Below, piece after piece: positions 33,845 to 46,304 of a stretch of 64,000 nucleotides of DNA (its first letter is position 1; every line of letters starts with the position of its first letter). A program made the translations under genes and the position numbers. A model generated the notes under the pieces. The model made no database searches. It was not told where the DNA came from and saw only the letters and a list, made by a program, of their open reading frames with translations. The DNA comes from Didymella arachidicola (lineage: Eukaryota > Ascomycota > Dothideomycetes > Pleosporales > Didymellaceae), in assembly GCA_016630955.3 (NCBI GenBank), contig CM049989.1:1364001-1428000 (forward strand), given 5' to 3'.

Positions 33845-36800
33845 ATGGGCGCGCCTGCTCACTGTATAGCGGGCTCCAGGCTCGCTGTTCGCGTGCGGGG
33901 CAGTCACGGTGGCCTCAAGCCCTGCACCTCCTTCTTCAGCATTCGAGCAGCACCAATATTGCAACATGAGTTACGATCCAAACATCAACGACAGCCGGGT
34001 GCAGGTATCTGGACCCTAGCCCATCCACGTCCGTTGTGCTTGCAGCAGCGTATCACGAAAGTACCTTGTACAGCCGTTACGCGTTATGCATCTCATGCTG
34101 CAGCGGAGCCGCACGACGAGGAGATCCCTACCACACCGCCATTCAGCGCTGGTCCCTACTCAAACCTAACAATTGGTGTCCCCAAGGAGAGCTTCCCTGG
34201 CGAACGCAGGGTTGCCATCACGCCGCAAAATGTTAAGCTCCTGCTCAAGAAAGGCTTCTCACGCATCCTCATTGAGCGTGGTGCTGGCGTCGAGGCCCAG
34301 TTCACCGATGAGGCGTACGAGCAGGCCGGCGCTAAGACCGTTGACCGTAGGAGCGTCTTCTCTGAGGCCGATATCATGATCAAAGTCAGGCCTCTGAGCA
34401 TTGAAGGCGAGGACAGTGAAGTTGACGCGATCCGCGAAGGTGCTACTGTCATTTCTTTCCTCTACCCGGTGCAGAACAAGCAACTTGTAGACCGCATCGC
34501 ATCTCGGAAAGCAACTGCATTTGCTATGGACATGGTTCCTCGTATTTCTCGTGCTCAGGTTTTCGATGCGCTTAGGTCAGTACTAGAGTTACTTGAGCTT
34601 CTTGAGAAGTGGCTGACGCAGACACAGTTCTATGGCCAACATCGCCGGGTACAAAGCTGTCTTGGAAGCCTCAAACCATTTTGGACGCTTTCTGACAGGT
34701 CAGACAACGGCTGCTGGGAAGGTCAGTTTGTTTTTGGGAGTTGCATGAAACACAATGCTGACCTGTTCCAGATTCCACCTTGCAAAGTTCTTGTTATTGG
34801 CGCAGGCGTTGCAGGTTTGAGCGCAATTGCAACTGTAGGCTCGGTCCCCTGGAGCCCGGAAGCCGGACTAACACCTAATAGGCTCGTCGTATGGGCGCCA
34901 TCGTTCGTGGTTTTGATACCCGCTCAGCAGCTCGCGAGCAGGTCCAGTCTCTTGGTGCCGAGTTCATAGAGGTCGACGTTCAAGAAGCTGGCGACGGCGC
35001 TGGTGGTTATGCCAAAGTGATGTCGAAGGAATTCATTGAGGCTGAAATGAAGCTGTTCTACGAGCAGTGTCGAGAAGTTGACATTGTCATTACCACCGCT
35101 TTGATTCCTGGAAAGCCTGCCCCGAAGCTTATCACAAAGCAGATGCTAGCAGCAATGCATCCTGGATCTGTAGTCGTGGATCTAGCAGCTGAGGCTGGTG
35201 GCAATTGCGAAGCAACTGTACCAGGAGAGCTGGCTAAGTATGGAGACGTTACTGTCATCGGTAAGCATATCTTGACATCTTATTCGAGCGAAGCTGATCT
35301 AGGAAAAGGCTATACGGACTTTCCATCTCGGCTCCCAACGCAGTCTTCTACGCTCTACTCCAACAATGTTACCAAATTTCTGCTCTCTCTGGTACCTAAG
35401 GACAAGAAAGAGAAGTATTACGATGTCGATCTTACCGACGAAGTTACGCGCGGATCAATCGTCACGTATGACGGAAAGATTCTCCCACCTGCACCTCGAC
35501 CTGCAGGCCCGCCAGTGCAAGCCAAGCCCGCGCCTTCGCCTGCTGACCAAGCTGCGAACATCGTCGCTCTAACTCCATGGCAGACCCAGTCACGTCAAGT
35601 CGCGACTGTTACTGCTGGTATGACTACCGCCCTTGCCCTCGGCAAGTATACTTCGTAAGATCCAACTGCGTCCGTCATGGCTTCAATGACTCACAAAGAC
35701 AGACCACTCTTCATGTCGAATGCTTTCACATTCGCTCTAGCCAGTCTGATCGGCTACCGCGTCGTCTGGGGTGTTGCCCCGGCTCTTCATTCTCCTCTCA
35801 TGAGTGTCACCAATGCCATCTCCGGTATGGTTGGCATTGGTGGACTCTTTGTTATGGGCGGAGGCTACTTACCAGGAACCATTCCACAAGCTCTCGGTGC
35901 ACTGTCAGTTCTGCTTGCGTCTGTCAATGTCGCAGGAGGCTTTACAATCACCAAGCGTATGCTGGATATGTTCAAACGCCCGACAGACCCTCCGGAATAC
36001 CCGTGGCTTTACGCGATCCCTGCCCTCATCTTTGGTGGAGGGTATGTCGCTGCCGTCTCAACCGGGATGGCTGGATTAATACAAGCTGGATATCTGGTCA
36101 GCAGCGTCCTTTGCGTGACATCTCTCTCAGGCCTTGCCTCGCAAGTGACTGCCCGTCGAGGTAACTTGCTCGGCATACTCGGTGTCATGTCCGGTATTCT
36201 TGCCTCTTTGGCTGCTGTTGGCTTCTCGAATGAAGTACTCGTACAATTTGCTGGAGTCGCTGCTGTGGGTACCATCGCTGGGCTTGCAATTGGCAGTCGT
36301 ATCACGCCTACTTCGCTTCCGCAAACGGTCGCGGCACTGCACTCAGTCGTCGGTCTTGCTGCTGTGCTTACTAGTATCGGTAGTGTCGTCGGCCACACTG
36401 GTGACATCTCTACTTTGCACCTGGTCAGCGCCTACCTCGGTGTTCTGATCGGTGGTGTGACGTTTACTGGAAGTATTGTCGCCTTCCTGAAACTGGCTGC
36501 GAAGATGTCCTCCAAACCTTTGGTGCTTCCCGGGCGCCATCTTGTCAATGGCACCTTGCTGGGTGCCAACTTTGCCACACTAGGAGCATTCCTGGCATAT
36601 GCGCCAGGAGCTCCTCTCATTGGTGCAGCTTGCCTATGTGGTAACGCAGTGCTCAGCTTTATCAAAGGATACACGACTACTGCAGCCATCGGTGGTGCCG
36701 ATATGCCCGTCGTTATTACTGTCCTGAACGCTTACTCCGGCTTCGCCCTGGTCGCTGAAGGCTTCATGTTAGACAATTCCCTGTTGACGACAGTCGGCGC

Positions 36801-37571
36801 GCTGATAGGGGTCTCGGGCTCGATTCTTTCGTACATCATGTGCGTGGCCATGAACAGATCCCTCACCAACGTGTTGTTTGGAGGAATAGCCGCCACACCT
36901 CAAACTCAGACCAAGATCGAGGGTGAAATCACTAAGACCACCTCTGATGAGACGGCTGAAGCGTTGGTGAATGCTGAGAATGTCATCATCGTAAGTTAAC
37001 GTGTTCCTACCAGGGGCGGACAAGCACTTACCTAGTTACAGGTCGTCGGCTACGGCATGGCTGTTGCGAAAGCACAGTACGCCATCTCTGACTTTGTCAA
37101 GGCCCTCCGCACCAAAGGAATCAATGTGCGCTTTGCCATCCATCCTGTCGCAGGCCGCATGCCTGGTCAGTGCAACGTACTGCTTGCTGAAGCCAGCGTT
37201 CCTTATGACATCGTACTTGAGATGGACGAGATCAACGACGACTTCCCGGAAACAGACGTCACTCTTGTCATTGGCGCTAACGATACTGTTAATCCCATTG
37301 CCTTGGAACCTGGTTCTGCCATCGCTGGAATGCCAGTTTTGCATGCGTGGAAGAGCAAGCAGGTCGTCATCATGAAGAGAGGCATGGCGAGTGGCTATGC
37401 AGACGTGCCAAATCCGATGTTCTACATGGAGAACACGAAGATGTTGTTCGGCGACGCCAATGACAGCTGCAATGGTATGTTCCCTGGTTCCTCAGTTCAA
37501 CTGCAATAATGCATGCTGACCGTGATACAGCCATCAAACGCGCGCTGGAGGAGAAGATCAAGGGTCTCTGA
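33845..37571 (+). CDS. NNT: NAD(P) transhydrogenase, mitochondrial
   Basis: Eight exons (33845-34575, 34628-34721, 34772-34834, 34882-35260, 35309-35645, 35703-36990, 37042-37474, 37531-37571) join in phase to 1,121 residues. A presequence of about 90 residues precedes domain I (LTIGVPKESFPGERRVAITP). Its NAD-binding Rossmann motif VLVIGAGVAGLSAIATA spans an intron. The membrane domain follows (FTFALASLIGYRVVWGVAPA onward). Domain III begins at about residue 965 with VVGYGMAVAKAQYAI, the NADP-binding signature. The enzyme couples proton flow across the inner membrane to NADPH formation from NADH, supplying reducing power for glutathione and biosynthesis. It is present in many filamentous fungi but absent from baker's yeast. 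The fused single-chain architecture is that of mitochondrial enzymes. Intron 4 (48 nt) has no stop and keeps frame; intron 5 is set by matching the linker to the first membrane segment. Confidence 0.93.
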
Positions 37572-38010
37572 CGAAAGCGAAGGTCCTGCAAGATTGGCGT
37601 TACCTTTCACAATGTGCCTAGATTGCATAGCACCAGTGTCTTTGTATCGCGTCTGCACTTCAAAGTTCAAACTAAACTGGGTGTTTCGCGCCTCACGTGG
37701 CATCCCCGCACCAGTGTTCGCTTAACTAAACGTCCCCCCTGCAGCTTCACCAACGGTCGCTATCCTTGTCAGATGACGTAGCCGGGTATCACAGGCATCT
37801 GAAGCTTGAAACCAGCCCGCAATTGACGTATGAGAGGAGATTTATGTCGTGCTGCCCCAGATCGCGACTCATGTAGACATTTCTGACTTGCGCCGGTAGA
37901 CTAGGCACCGTTTCACAGAACATCTTTGCAAAAGTGAGCTCGTTGCGTCTCAGTAAAGTATTGCGCAGCAGCGACTGACCTTTCCCCAGACACACCACAT
38001 CCGCGCAACC
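37572..38010. other. Intergenic
   Basis: It covers the 3' flank of the transhydrogenase and the promoter of the small gene at 38011. I see no gene in it. Confidence 0.6.
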
Positions 38011-38355
38011 ATGTCGTTCCCTCTCCTCTTCACGATCCCGCCCTCGAACCGCCACGAGTTCATCACCCTCGACTCTTCCTCCAAACCCACCCTCAAAGCA
38101 CTCAACAAGCAAATCACCACCACACTCTCGTCCTCGCCCAACTGTGCCGAGTTCATGGGTAAATACAAGAGCGCAGAGACAAAGGAGCAGATCCAAGAGT
38201 TCCGCATCCACTGGAGCAGCAAGGAACACGACCTGAAGGTGTGGCCTGAGTACACTGTTGTGACAGACGAAAACTTCCCCGCGCTGCTGGAGCTACTGAA
38301 GAAGGACCCCAAGAGTGGAGTTTTGGAGATCAAAGTTGGGAAGTCCGATGATTAG
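38011..38355 (+). CDS. Small conserved-looking protein of unknown function
   Basis: An intronless 114-residue protein from an ATG after the A/C-rich leader CCGCGCAACCATG. It reads as one small alpha/beta domain: a hydrophobic first strand (FPLLFTIPPS), a central charged helix with YKSAETKEQIQEFRIHW, an EYTVVTDENFPALLELL helix, and a closing LEIKVGKS strand. There is no signal peptide or membrane segment. I do not recognise the family. Codon use is clearly coding, and the frame is bounded by a sensible start and stop. The length suggests a ubiquitin-like or small adaptor fold, which is a guess from the strand and helix order. Confidence 0.7.
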   Translation: MSFPLLFTIPPSNRHEFITLDSSSKPTLKALNKQITTTLSSSPNCAEFMGKYKSAETKEQIQEFRIHWSSKEHDLKVWPEYTVVTDENFPALLELLKKDPKSGVLEIKVGKSDD

Positions 38356-38753
38356 GAATCTGACGACTTCTTATGGGAGAAGTCATGATGTTTGATGGAT
38401 GTGAAAGTGATGAATTATGAAAGCTATGCCGTTCATCTACGTGCTTTCTTGCGACGATGAGCGTCGTTCCAAACCATATGTGATCCAACGCCGTCCCAAA
38501 CCCTACAATACACTAGAATGTGCAGCGATGCTGCTGGCAGATGAATGGCATCGTACACGCACGTCGCCTTTGTAGAAAAGTGGAGGGTATTCGTACTGGT
38601 CGGCGAACTTATGCCGGTAGCTCAGTTGCGGGACCGAAGAACGCCAGATAAAGAAAAGACAATGTAGCTATCGAAAGATCTTAGCTGTGCAGGACTGCCC
38701 ATGCGCCGGGGATGCAATGCAATATGGTGTGTCGGTGCAGGTGGCAGGTGTGC
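38356..38753. other. Convergent intergenic
   Basis: The 3' flanks of the small plus-strand gene and of the Cti6-like gene on the minus strand. Nothing else is seen. Confidence 0.6.
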
Positions 38754-40597
38754 CTACTTCTCCTTTTGCTCGTTGATCATCTTCTGCCAGTGCACTAGGT
38801 CCCGGCTCAGGTGGTCCATCATTTGCGTCGTCGAGAGGTCTTTAAATGAAGACAAATCGGCATCGTCTGCCTTCAACTCTCCGTGGTGTTGTTCTCCATT
38901 CGTTGGCGGCTGCACAGCAGGCGCTGGACTCGCCTTTTCACCCGCCATCTCGACCTGGCGTTGAGCAATATAGCTCTGCATAGCGCCGGCCGGCCGCATG
39001 ATGTCATTCCAGGACAGCTTGTGCAGACGGGAGTTCTTTGACTTGGCCGTCTTATTGTGCCCAGTAGTCCCATCACTACTCTCGTGCCCATTGCTGTTGC
39101 CATTTGTACCACTTGGCTGGGGAGAGTTCGCAAGCTCAGTAGCAGGAGATGCGCCGTTCGTGGCTGGCAGTGCGTCTCGCGAATACTGATTGCGGCCAAG
39201 GCGGCCCCGCGATTTCTGTGGTGGTCGACCACCTCGTCGTGAGGTAGGTGCGGATTTGGGGATCTCCATTGGTGCCTCGGGCGGCGCGGATGCAGAGATA
39301 GGCGCAGGTGCAACGGGCTCTTCGGTGGGAGTAGGTGTAGCGTCTGGTGCTTCAGAATCTGATTTGACGTCAGTTGAGCTTACAAACGCGTTGATGTGGC
39401 TGGCATACCGTCTGCTTTCCTACGTTCAGCTCGCCCTTTGCGTCTGTTGGCCGCCTCAGTGCGTTCTTGCTCACGCTCCTTCTCTCTCTGTTCCTTTTCT
39501 CGTTGACTCCTCGCAGCTGCACCGCGTGGTTTCTGTTTTGGTGCTGAAGCCTTTGTACTGTCGTCTTCTGACTCGACTACGGGTGAATTGCTTGGAGACC
39601 GTGAGCTTGTGCGCTGTCGTTTGACCTCTGGTTTGGTCCTGTGACAAAGCTTGTCAGTCTCCATAGTTCCAGCGTCTTGCGCCACAGCAGACGGACTCAC
39701 TCTTCGCTATCATCGCGGCTTCGCTTCTTGCGATTGCCGTTCTCAGAGGCTGGTGCGCCACCTTCGTGCTTGCTCTCTTCCAGCACCTTGCGCAGAACCT
39801 CATCTTCATCATAGGCCGCTCTGCTGTTCATTGTCGATCGACGTTTGCCTAGCGAGTCGACACTAGCTCTCGGGTTGCGGTCATTGTGTCGGCTTGAGGG
39901 GGACAGCGTCTCTTTCGAGACGGATGATTTGCGGGCCTTTTTGCCGTGCTGCTGGTCGTACACGGGGAGATATCGCGAGTATTTTTGACTAAGGCGGAGT
40001 ACGTCAGCATGCTGCTAGTTGACGAGTATCGACACTGAGACTGTGTCTTGAGGAGCAGACGTACCCTTTGGGACTTGTTGTGACCTTGTGTAGATCCTTG
40101 CGGCACTCCTCGCAGAAGTACTCGTCAGGACTAGCGGCTTCATCCATGATGCCAACACAGCCGCCGTGTTGCCAGACCTTGCAGATGTCGCATTGGATGA
40201 ACAGGCCGCTAAGGTCGTCGCCCTCCAACGACTTTGCCGCGTCTGAAGGAGGGCCTGGGTATTCCTGGTAGCCACAGACGCATCGCGTCACCTCGTCTTC
40301 CTCGACCATCTCGTCATCGAGATCACCGTCGAGGTTTGTAAGATCGTCATCGTCGACGTCCTGTTCGCGCGTTCTGCGCCGCGTCAAGGGTCGGTCCATG
40401 GGCGCCAGGTCTTCTGGCTCTTCAGACGAGAGCGAGTGTGGGGTCGAGGACTTTTGCGGCGAAGTCTGCTTGTGGTCGGTTCTCGTTGCACGATCTGTGC
40501 GTGCTGATGAGACGGAGGAGGAGGAAACGCTGTGTGCTGTCTGGGCGTTGGACGGAGGCTGGGTAGTGCGTGCCCTCGACGAGCGGCGCGGGGACAT
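38754..40597 (-). CDS. CTI6: PHD-finger protein, Cti6-like (Rpd3L histone deacetylase complex)
   Basis: Four exons (40597-40065, 39988-39701, 39638-39409, 39358-38754) give 551 residues. After a Ser/Arg-rich N-terminus and an acidic DDEMVEEDE stretch comes a complete C4HC3 PHD finger (about 108-170). It is seen as RCVCGY, CDICKVWQHGGC and YFCEEC, followed by RKDLHKV. Downstream is a long basic, disordered region with KR clusters, a Glu/Arg-rich helix (REKEQREKEREQERTEAA), then a conserved-looking C-terminal block (SRLHKLSWNDIMRPAGAMQS) and a terminal helix. In yeast Cti6 reads H3K4 methylation and belongs to the Rpd3L complex, linking it to Cyc8-Tup1. The PHD-plus-disordered-tail plan and the spacing within the finger support this assignment; a different PHD co-repressor subunit is the main alternative. 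The ATG at 40597 is the first in frame. Confidence 0.8.
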
Positions 40598-41797
40598 TGC
40601 TCGCAGAGCAGTCACAATCGCTGGTCTCGATAAGAATGGGGACCAAAGTGTAGTAGACTTGTCGACAGCCTGATTGCGTGAGCTGCGCCTGCTGTGAGCG
40701 ACTGAGCGACGAGATCGACGGGCGGTGCCAGCGAAGGGTTGGCGTCGGGGAAAGGGCTGGCAAGGAGCTGTTGAACAGCAATTCGATGGCAGAAACAGAG
40801 TAAGAAGGCGAAGACTGCTCTACGACTCTCTTGCTCGAGCGTGGTGGAGCGCAGCGGTGACGCTGCGGGTGCGGAGAGCGAGCGGGACAAAAGCTCTAGA
40901 GCTCTAAAGAGCGACGGCTGGGTAGGCGAGCAGCTGTGACGAGGGTTTCTCAACCGGAGACAGCATATTCTGGCGTCGAGGCGATGTCTGATGTCCTGGG
41001 CGGGAACAATAGTGCGGAGGTGGGAGACCTGACGGCGGCACTGAAAATGCTCGAGGCCTCCTCACTGCGCTACCGCTGAGCGCGTGAATGACATGGCCCG
41101 CCCGCGCCGGGCAATTCAACGCTGCGGCCGAGCAGGGCATAGCGTCAATCGCACCTATCAGGCTCACGTGACTTGGGAGCTTGGTGAACCCTGATACGTG
41201 AGATTGGAGTCAGGGAGGCTCCGCGAGTGTCGAGAGCTGTGAGATAGACGAAAGCAAGGCGTGTCTGTACATTTCGAGCTGCTGCCGACAACGATGAGAA
41301 AAGAAGGTGAGGGGCGTGCTGGCCTAGCAGGTGCGAGCAAGTGACAACACAAAGCTGCTCGAAGCCGGCAGACGACGGCGCTTGGCCGCCCACTCGGGCC
41401 AGATTTTCGTAAGAGGGGTTTCGAGCGAGTGGCGCCTTGCACCGACAGATTGGGCCCCCCAGCTGAGACAGCAGTTTGCGCTCGTGCCACAAGCCAGATT
41501 CGTGGGATATGCGTTGCATGAGTGGCGGTCTGGAGGAACCCGCTTGGCTGCTGTTCTTTGAGGCAGCTTTGTAGGTTCTTGAGAATTACTCTGCACATCT
41601 GTGGCATACAGCAGCACAATATGGATCGTAAGCACGCAGCGCTAACATGCACTTGTTCGTACAGTCAAAGGTTCAGAATGTTATGGGTTGACAGCCGTTC
41701 AATCATTAATTAGGAGCTTACTGCGACAGTTTATTGTCATCCGTCGCGATGACGTCGCGCATATCCATCATCCACTGTTAAGCCGCAGTAGCAAACT
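40598..41797. other. Intergenic: Cti6-like promoter and catalase 3' flank
   Basis: GC-rich with several overlapping open frames, none recognisable. A CACGTGAC element (Cbf1-type) lies at about 41164. The catalase transcript probably ends in the part near 41700-41797. Confidence 0.5.
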
Positions 41798-43687
41798 TTA
41801 GGCTGTGACATCTCCAGCACGGGGAGCGCCGTTCCTCTCGTGGAACCTCTTCTCCTTGCCGTTCGCTGCCGCCTTCTTCGCATTCTTGGTCATGCCGTTG
41901 TGGGACCCCATGAACTGCAAGTCCGAAATACCGTCATAGCCCTTGATGCCGGTGGCCTTTTCCATGCGAGTAGCGATATCATCCGAAACCTCCCTGAAGA
42001 TGGAGATGACCCTTTTGATGGTTTCTTCATCCGTGCAAGTCTCCATGTGACCGGAGATGTTACTGATGAAGCGCTCCTTCGCATCATCATCGAAGACTTT
42101 CTCCCACAGCTTGCGCGGTGCGTTGAAATCCTCGGGTCGGATTTCAGACAAGAAGGTGATGGCATCGCCCTGGAAGTTGTTGTGCACCTTGTTCAACTCG
42201 ATCGACCTCTGTCTTGTGGAGATGGGCTGGATCGAAGAAAGAAAGTTGGCCCTCGCGCCTTGGTTGTAGAAGGCCATCTGTCCGTCGCGCTGGAAGTTGC
42301 CAAAGCGGAACGGCACGCGGGGTGCGTTCACAGGCAATTGCTGGTAGTTGGCACCGATGCGGTGTCGGTGGGTGTCAGGGTACGAGAAGAGACGGGACTG
42401 CAAGACAGGATCGGCTGATGGCTCAATTCCAGGCACCAAGTGCGCAGGGTTGAAGGCAACCTGCTCGACTTCTGCGAAGTAGTTCTTAGGGTTCTCGTTC
42501 AGGAAGAACTCCCCGACTTTTCGCAACTTGAACTGATCCTGAGGCCAGACGTGTGTCATGTCGAAGACATTAATCTTCTGCTTCTCCCAGAGTTCCTCGG
42601 CCTCCTTTGGTGTCATGGTTTGAACGCAGACGTCCCAGCCGGGGTAGTCACCCTTCTCAATGGCCTGGTACAGGTCTTTAGTCGAGTAGTCCGGCGAGTA
42701 GTTGGCAGAGTCCTCTTGGGTGATGAACCCTGTACCCTGCTTCGATTTGAAGTGGAGCTGCATGTACACCCATTCACCCTACGAGAGTCAGCCTACGTTC
42801 GCAATAGTGTCCAGGTTGATTCTCTACATACCTTGCTATTGACTAATTTGTGGGTGTGGCCAATGTAGCCGTGCATCTTGCGGTAACCATCAGGGATGCC
42901 GCGGTCGCCGAAGAGGATCAGGAACTGGTGAACAGACTCGGGGTTCTGCGACGCGTAATTCCAGAAGTTGGTGGAATCGTCCATGTGTGTCAGATGTGTA
43001 GATGGGTGGCGCTTTTGAGTGTGAATCTGGAAGGGTAAGTAACGGACAAAACTCTTGGAGAAGATTACTCACAAAATGAGGGAACTTGGCTGGGTCCCTG
43101 AGGAAGAAGACAGGTGTGTTGTTGGCAACAACATCCCAGTTACCCTCCTCTGTCCTGAACTTCACAGAAAATCCACGAGGGTCACGGGCACAGTCGTGCG
43201 AGCCGGACTCACCACCGACAGTCGAGAAACGTACTGTAACGGGGCAAGCCTTTCCCTGCTTGAAGACATCCGCCAAGCACAGATCTTCCAGGGAATCGGT
43301 GGTGGTATAGTAACCGTGGGCTCCAGCACTGAACGCAATGTTAACGATCGCATCGCTGTAGCCCGCATATCTCACTTACCCCTTAGCGTGCACAACACGT
43401 TCGGGAATGCGCTCACGGTCGAAGTGCGAAAGAAGGTCCACAAGGTGGAAGTCTTGGAGCAGAAGCGGCCCATTCTCGCCAGCCCTTTGTGTCTCGTACG
43501 GGTGGGGGTATGGCACTCCATTTGAAGTTGTGTAGGTCACTTCATCATCTGTAGCATTCCTGTCGTCGACATAGTTACGGTATGAATCGCCGTTATGCTT
43601 CCCGTCAGGAGCATGGGATGTGTGGCCATTGGGGTCAAGGCCCTTTGGGTATCCGTTACCGTTGGAATCGTTTGCATGGGGTGCCAT
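41798..43687 (-). CDS. Catalase (clade-3, small-subunit type)
   Basis: Four exons (43687-43380, 43328-43073, 43026-42832, 42778-41798) give 579 residues. Active-site features are all present: His100 in RVVHAKGAGA, the RDPRGF block at about 152, Asn173 in ANNTPVFF, and the heme-ligand Tyr386 in RLFSYPDTHRHR. The enzyme splits hydrogen peroxide into water and oxygen. The length and the absence of a C-terminal flavodoxin-like domain make it a small-subunit catalase. The N-terminal about 60 residues are a hydrophilic Asn/Asp/His/Gly-rich extension with no signal peptide, and the C-terminus (GDVTA) is not a canonical peroxisomal signal, so a cytosolic or internally targeted form is likely. It is divergent from the first BTB gene across a 1.2-kb promoter. 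Introns are 46-53 nt. Confidence 0.94.
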
Positions 43688-44887
43688 TTTGCAATATCAA
43701 AAGTGTGTTCTTGATTATGAGAATCGAAGGTATTGCAACAACTGACGTTCTTATACAGAACCATGTGGCGGTGTTAGCCAGCCGTCACTAGGCTATTGAT
43801 CGTGGAATCTGCCATCATCGTTCCCGTAACATGCTCGATGACGCTTACAGCTCCAACCCTCGATAGCGACTAAAGGGCTTTCTGGCCAGACACACGGCAG
43901 CGCGTCGAGGACGACTTACGAAAGCATCAATCCAATCTGATCTCCCTTCGGATGGATCGATGCGCTTGCTCCTGATGGGCTAGTTGGGATCGATGTGCCC
44001 TCGCATAAGCCAGTAGCCGCGTCCTCAGCACCAGCCAGATGCTTTGCATTACCAACGATTGCAAGATCGGGAAGATAGCGCGTCGTCTGACACAGTAAGA
44101 GGCAGGCGTACTTGGAATCTGGAGTCAAACGCGATCATCTTGGTCTCGGTCTGCCAGCATTCGGGCCGATTGCGCAGTGACATCACCATTCTGAGATGGG
44201 AATTTGAGATTCAACATCGACTTTCTTTGCAGACCATTGTTGTAGAATGTCTCGCCACGAGTATCATCCCGCTGCCCAGAGGCCGCACTCGAGCCGCAAG
44301 TGCAGCCGCCAGCCTCGTGGCTCAATAACCGCTCGTGATCGGTAAGTGGCCTTCGAATGCTTAGTCACCGGTGACATAGCGCAACCACCTAGGCAGAGCT
44401 GACCTTGATATCCGTCGCGAACTGGCAAACTTCCAGAAGTCCGCCTCTTCTGTAACACATTTTCCCGCATGTTGTGAAATTTGAGATCGCGCCACACTCG
44501 GTACTTTCACCCCACAGGATTGAGCTGCCGGATGTTCTCTGTCCATCTCATCAAAAACACTCTCAACATGGGGTCACACGGAGCCCCGCACAATCAACCA
44601 CAATGTCGTGATTGGCTCTGGCCACCTTCCTCATTTATTTGATGCACCTTCCCATTCGGTAATGCCGGAATCTAGGTTCAAGCATTATCTACGCACATTG
44701 CTCTGCAGCTTGCGAACTTGCGGTCTGCGTCGATTGGTCGTATGAAGCTCACCATTTCTCAGAAAGAAAGATCTGCAGGCAGGGTGTTTTGGACAATGTG
44801 GCCAAAGATTCGGCGTCAAACCCATATCTCCATGTTTGCGCACCCGCATTCTTGATGTGATCAACGTATCTTCTCTTACACTGATCC
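43688..44887. promoter_or_regulatory. Divergent promoter of catalase and BTB gene 1
   Basis: 1.2 kb between two outward-facing start codons. No gene is supported, and any leader introns would lie here. I could not pick out stress-response elements with confidence. Confidence 0.45.
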
Positions 44888-46046
44888 ATGGATATCCTTG
44901 GCCTAAGTGGTAGTGTTGTGTTCGCGACACCCATCATTGCCCCGGTGCATATGTGAGTTATCTTGCAAAGGCAGGATCCAGTACTCACTACTCCAGCGCG
45001 CCACGAGCACATACGACACGTTCGACACAAAAACCTATAGTCTACACAACTGGCAGCCACTTCTCCGCTGACTCGTCACCTGCAACATCCGTCCTCGATC
45101 TTACACGATCACGTGCATCCTCCAATGCCTCGAATTCCAGTTCTGTTTCTTCAGTGCAGTCTGGACGATCATCAAAGCACAAGAGGAATCTGTCCACATC
45201 GACGACTACTTCATCCACACCATCTGAGGGTTCAGTAAAGCGATCTCGACGTCTGAGAGCGCTGTCTGATGGCATTCATATTGGACGAAAATTGCAGAAG
45301 AAGCCGTCTACCCAGCATGTGCCTCAGCATCAGAGCGATCCGGTACCTGTACCTACGGCAATGCTTACTCCCGTGACAATACTCGGTCCAGAGCGTGTCA
45401 TCGACATCCAGAAAGCCGATCTCTTAGTGCGCTGTCGTGACGACGACTACCATGTGGACCGCTCGATAATGTGCCACCATAGCCAGTGGTTTAGTAAGGT
45501 GTACTCAAAGGCGAACTACCCAGTACGCAAACAGGATTCAGTGAGGAAGTGCATCAGGCTGACAACCAACAGAAAATGTCTAAACGTATCGTAGATCTAA
45601 GCGCAGACGATCCAGGCGCTGTTGCGGCGATGATCCAGTACTGCTACCAGCTGGACTACGGAGATACCCGGTCTGATTCGAACTCTGCTCTCTATAGTGT
45701 GGTAGCCCTCCGGCCACACTTAGACGCCTACTTACTCGCAGAACGGTATGGGATGCCCGGTCTGCAAAAGCTCTCTGCACAGAAGTTCGAGAAGCTCGCC
45801 GTTGCGGTTCTGACCACAGTCGGCGAGGAGGACAAGTTCTTGCAAGCGGTCAGGGATCTTTATGCACCATCAAGACGAACAAGAGCAGATGAGCTACGCA
45901 GAATAGCAGTAAAGCTTTGCACAAATCACCTTGGGAGCGCGGTCCTTGGTATTGGGAAAGAGGTATCTGGGATTGTTGCGTTGATGGACGAGGTCCTAGA
46001 GTTCAGATCAGATCTTTTCGAGGAGCTCGCAAAACGGTGGAAGTGA
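44888..46046 (+). CDS. BTB/POZ-domain protein 1
   Basis: Three exons give 351 residues: 44888-44952, 44997-45498 and 45558-46046. The first exon is forced because no in-frame ATG precedes the conserved part otherwise. Splicing at GTGAGT (44953) joins ATG 44888 in phase. A Ser/Thr-rich basic N-terminus (about 1-150, with KRSRRLRALS) precedes a BTB fold seen as DLLVRCRDDDYHVDRSIMCH, SQWFSK, then RIVDLSADDPGAVAAMIQYC and YLLAERYGMPGLQKLSAQKF. Such proteins serve as dimerising adaptors, often for Cul3 ubiquitin ligases; the role here is unknown. The second intron is ambiguous: GTGTAC(45499)...CAG(45557) gives the best alignment, but other donor/acceptor pairs also restore frame. Confidence 0.8.
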
Positions 46047-46304
46047 AAGACGTTATCTTTGTTTGGCCGCGTGGGTAGGCGATCCTTAGACTTTGGCGTT
46101 CTGACCGTCATCAAAAGATGTCTTCACTCCAGAAAAGCCCCACAGTGCGGTGCCGTGCGGTTCTCACGCGTCGACGCGCGTATTTCGCGTTCTATCACTC
46201 ACCTTTACTAAAAGTCTCTTCTAAGGTCCAGATGGCTTTTTCGTTTGTCAACGAAGATCTTTTCAAATCCACCTAAGAAGACTCAACTCTCCAGTTGACC
46301 CGCC

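Noticed and set aside
33999..34048. An extra intron in the transhydrogenase presequence (GTGCAG or GTATCT donor)
   Set aside because: No donor and acceptor combination keeps the frame that leads into domain I, whereas the unspliced sequence is open throughout.
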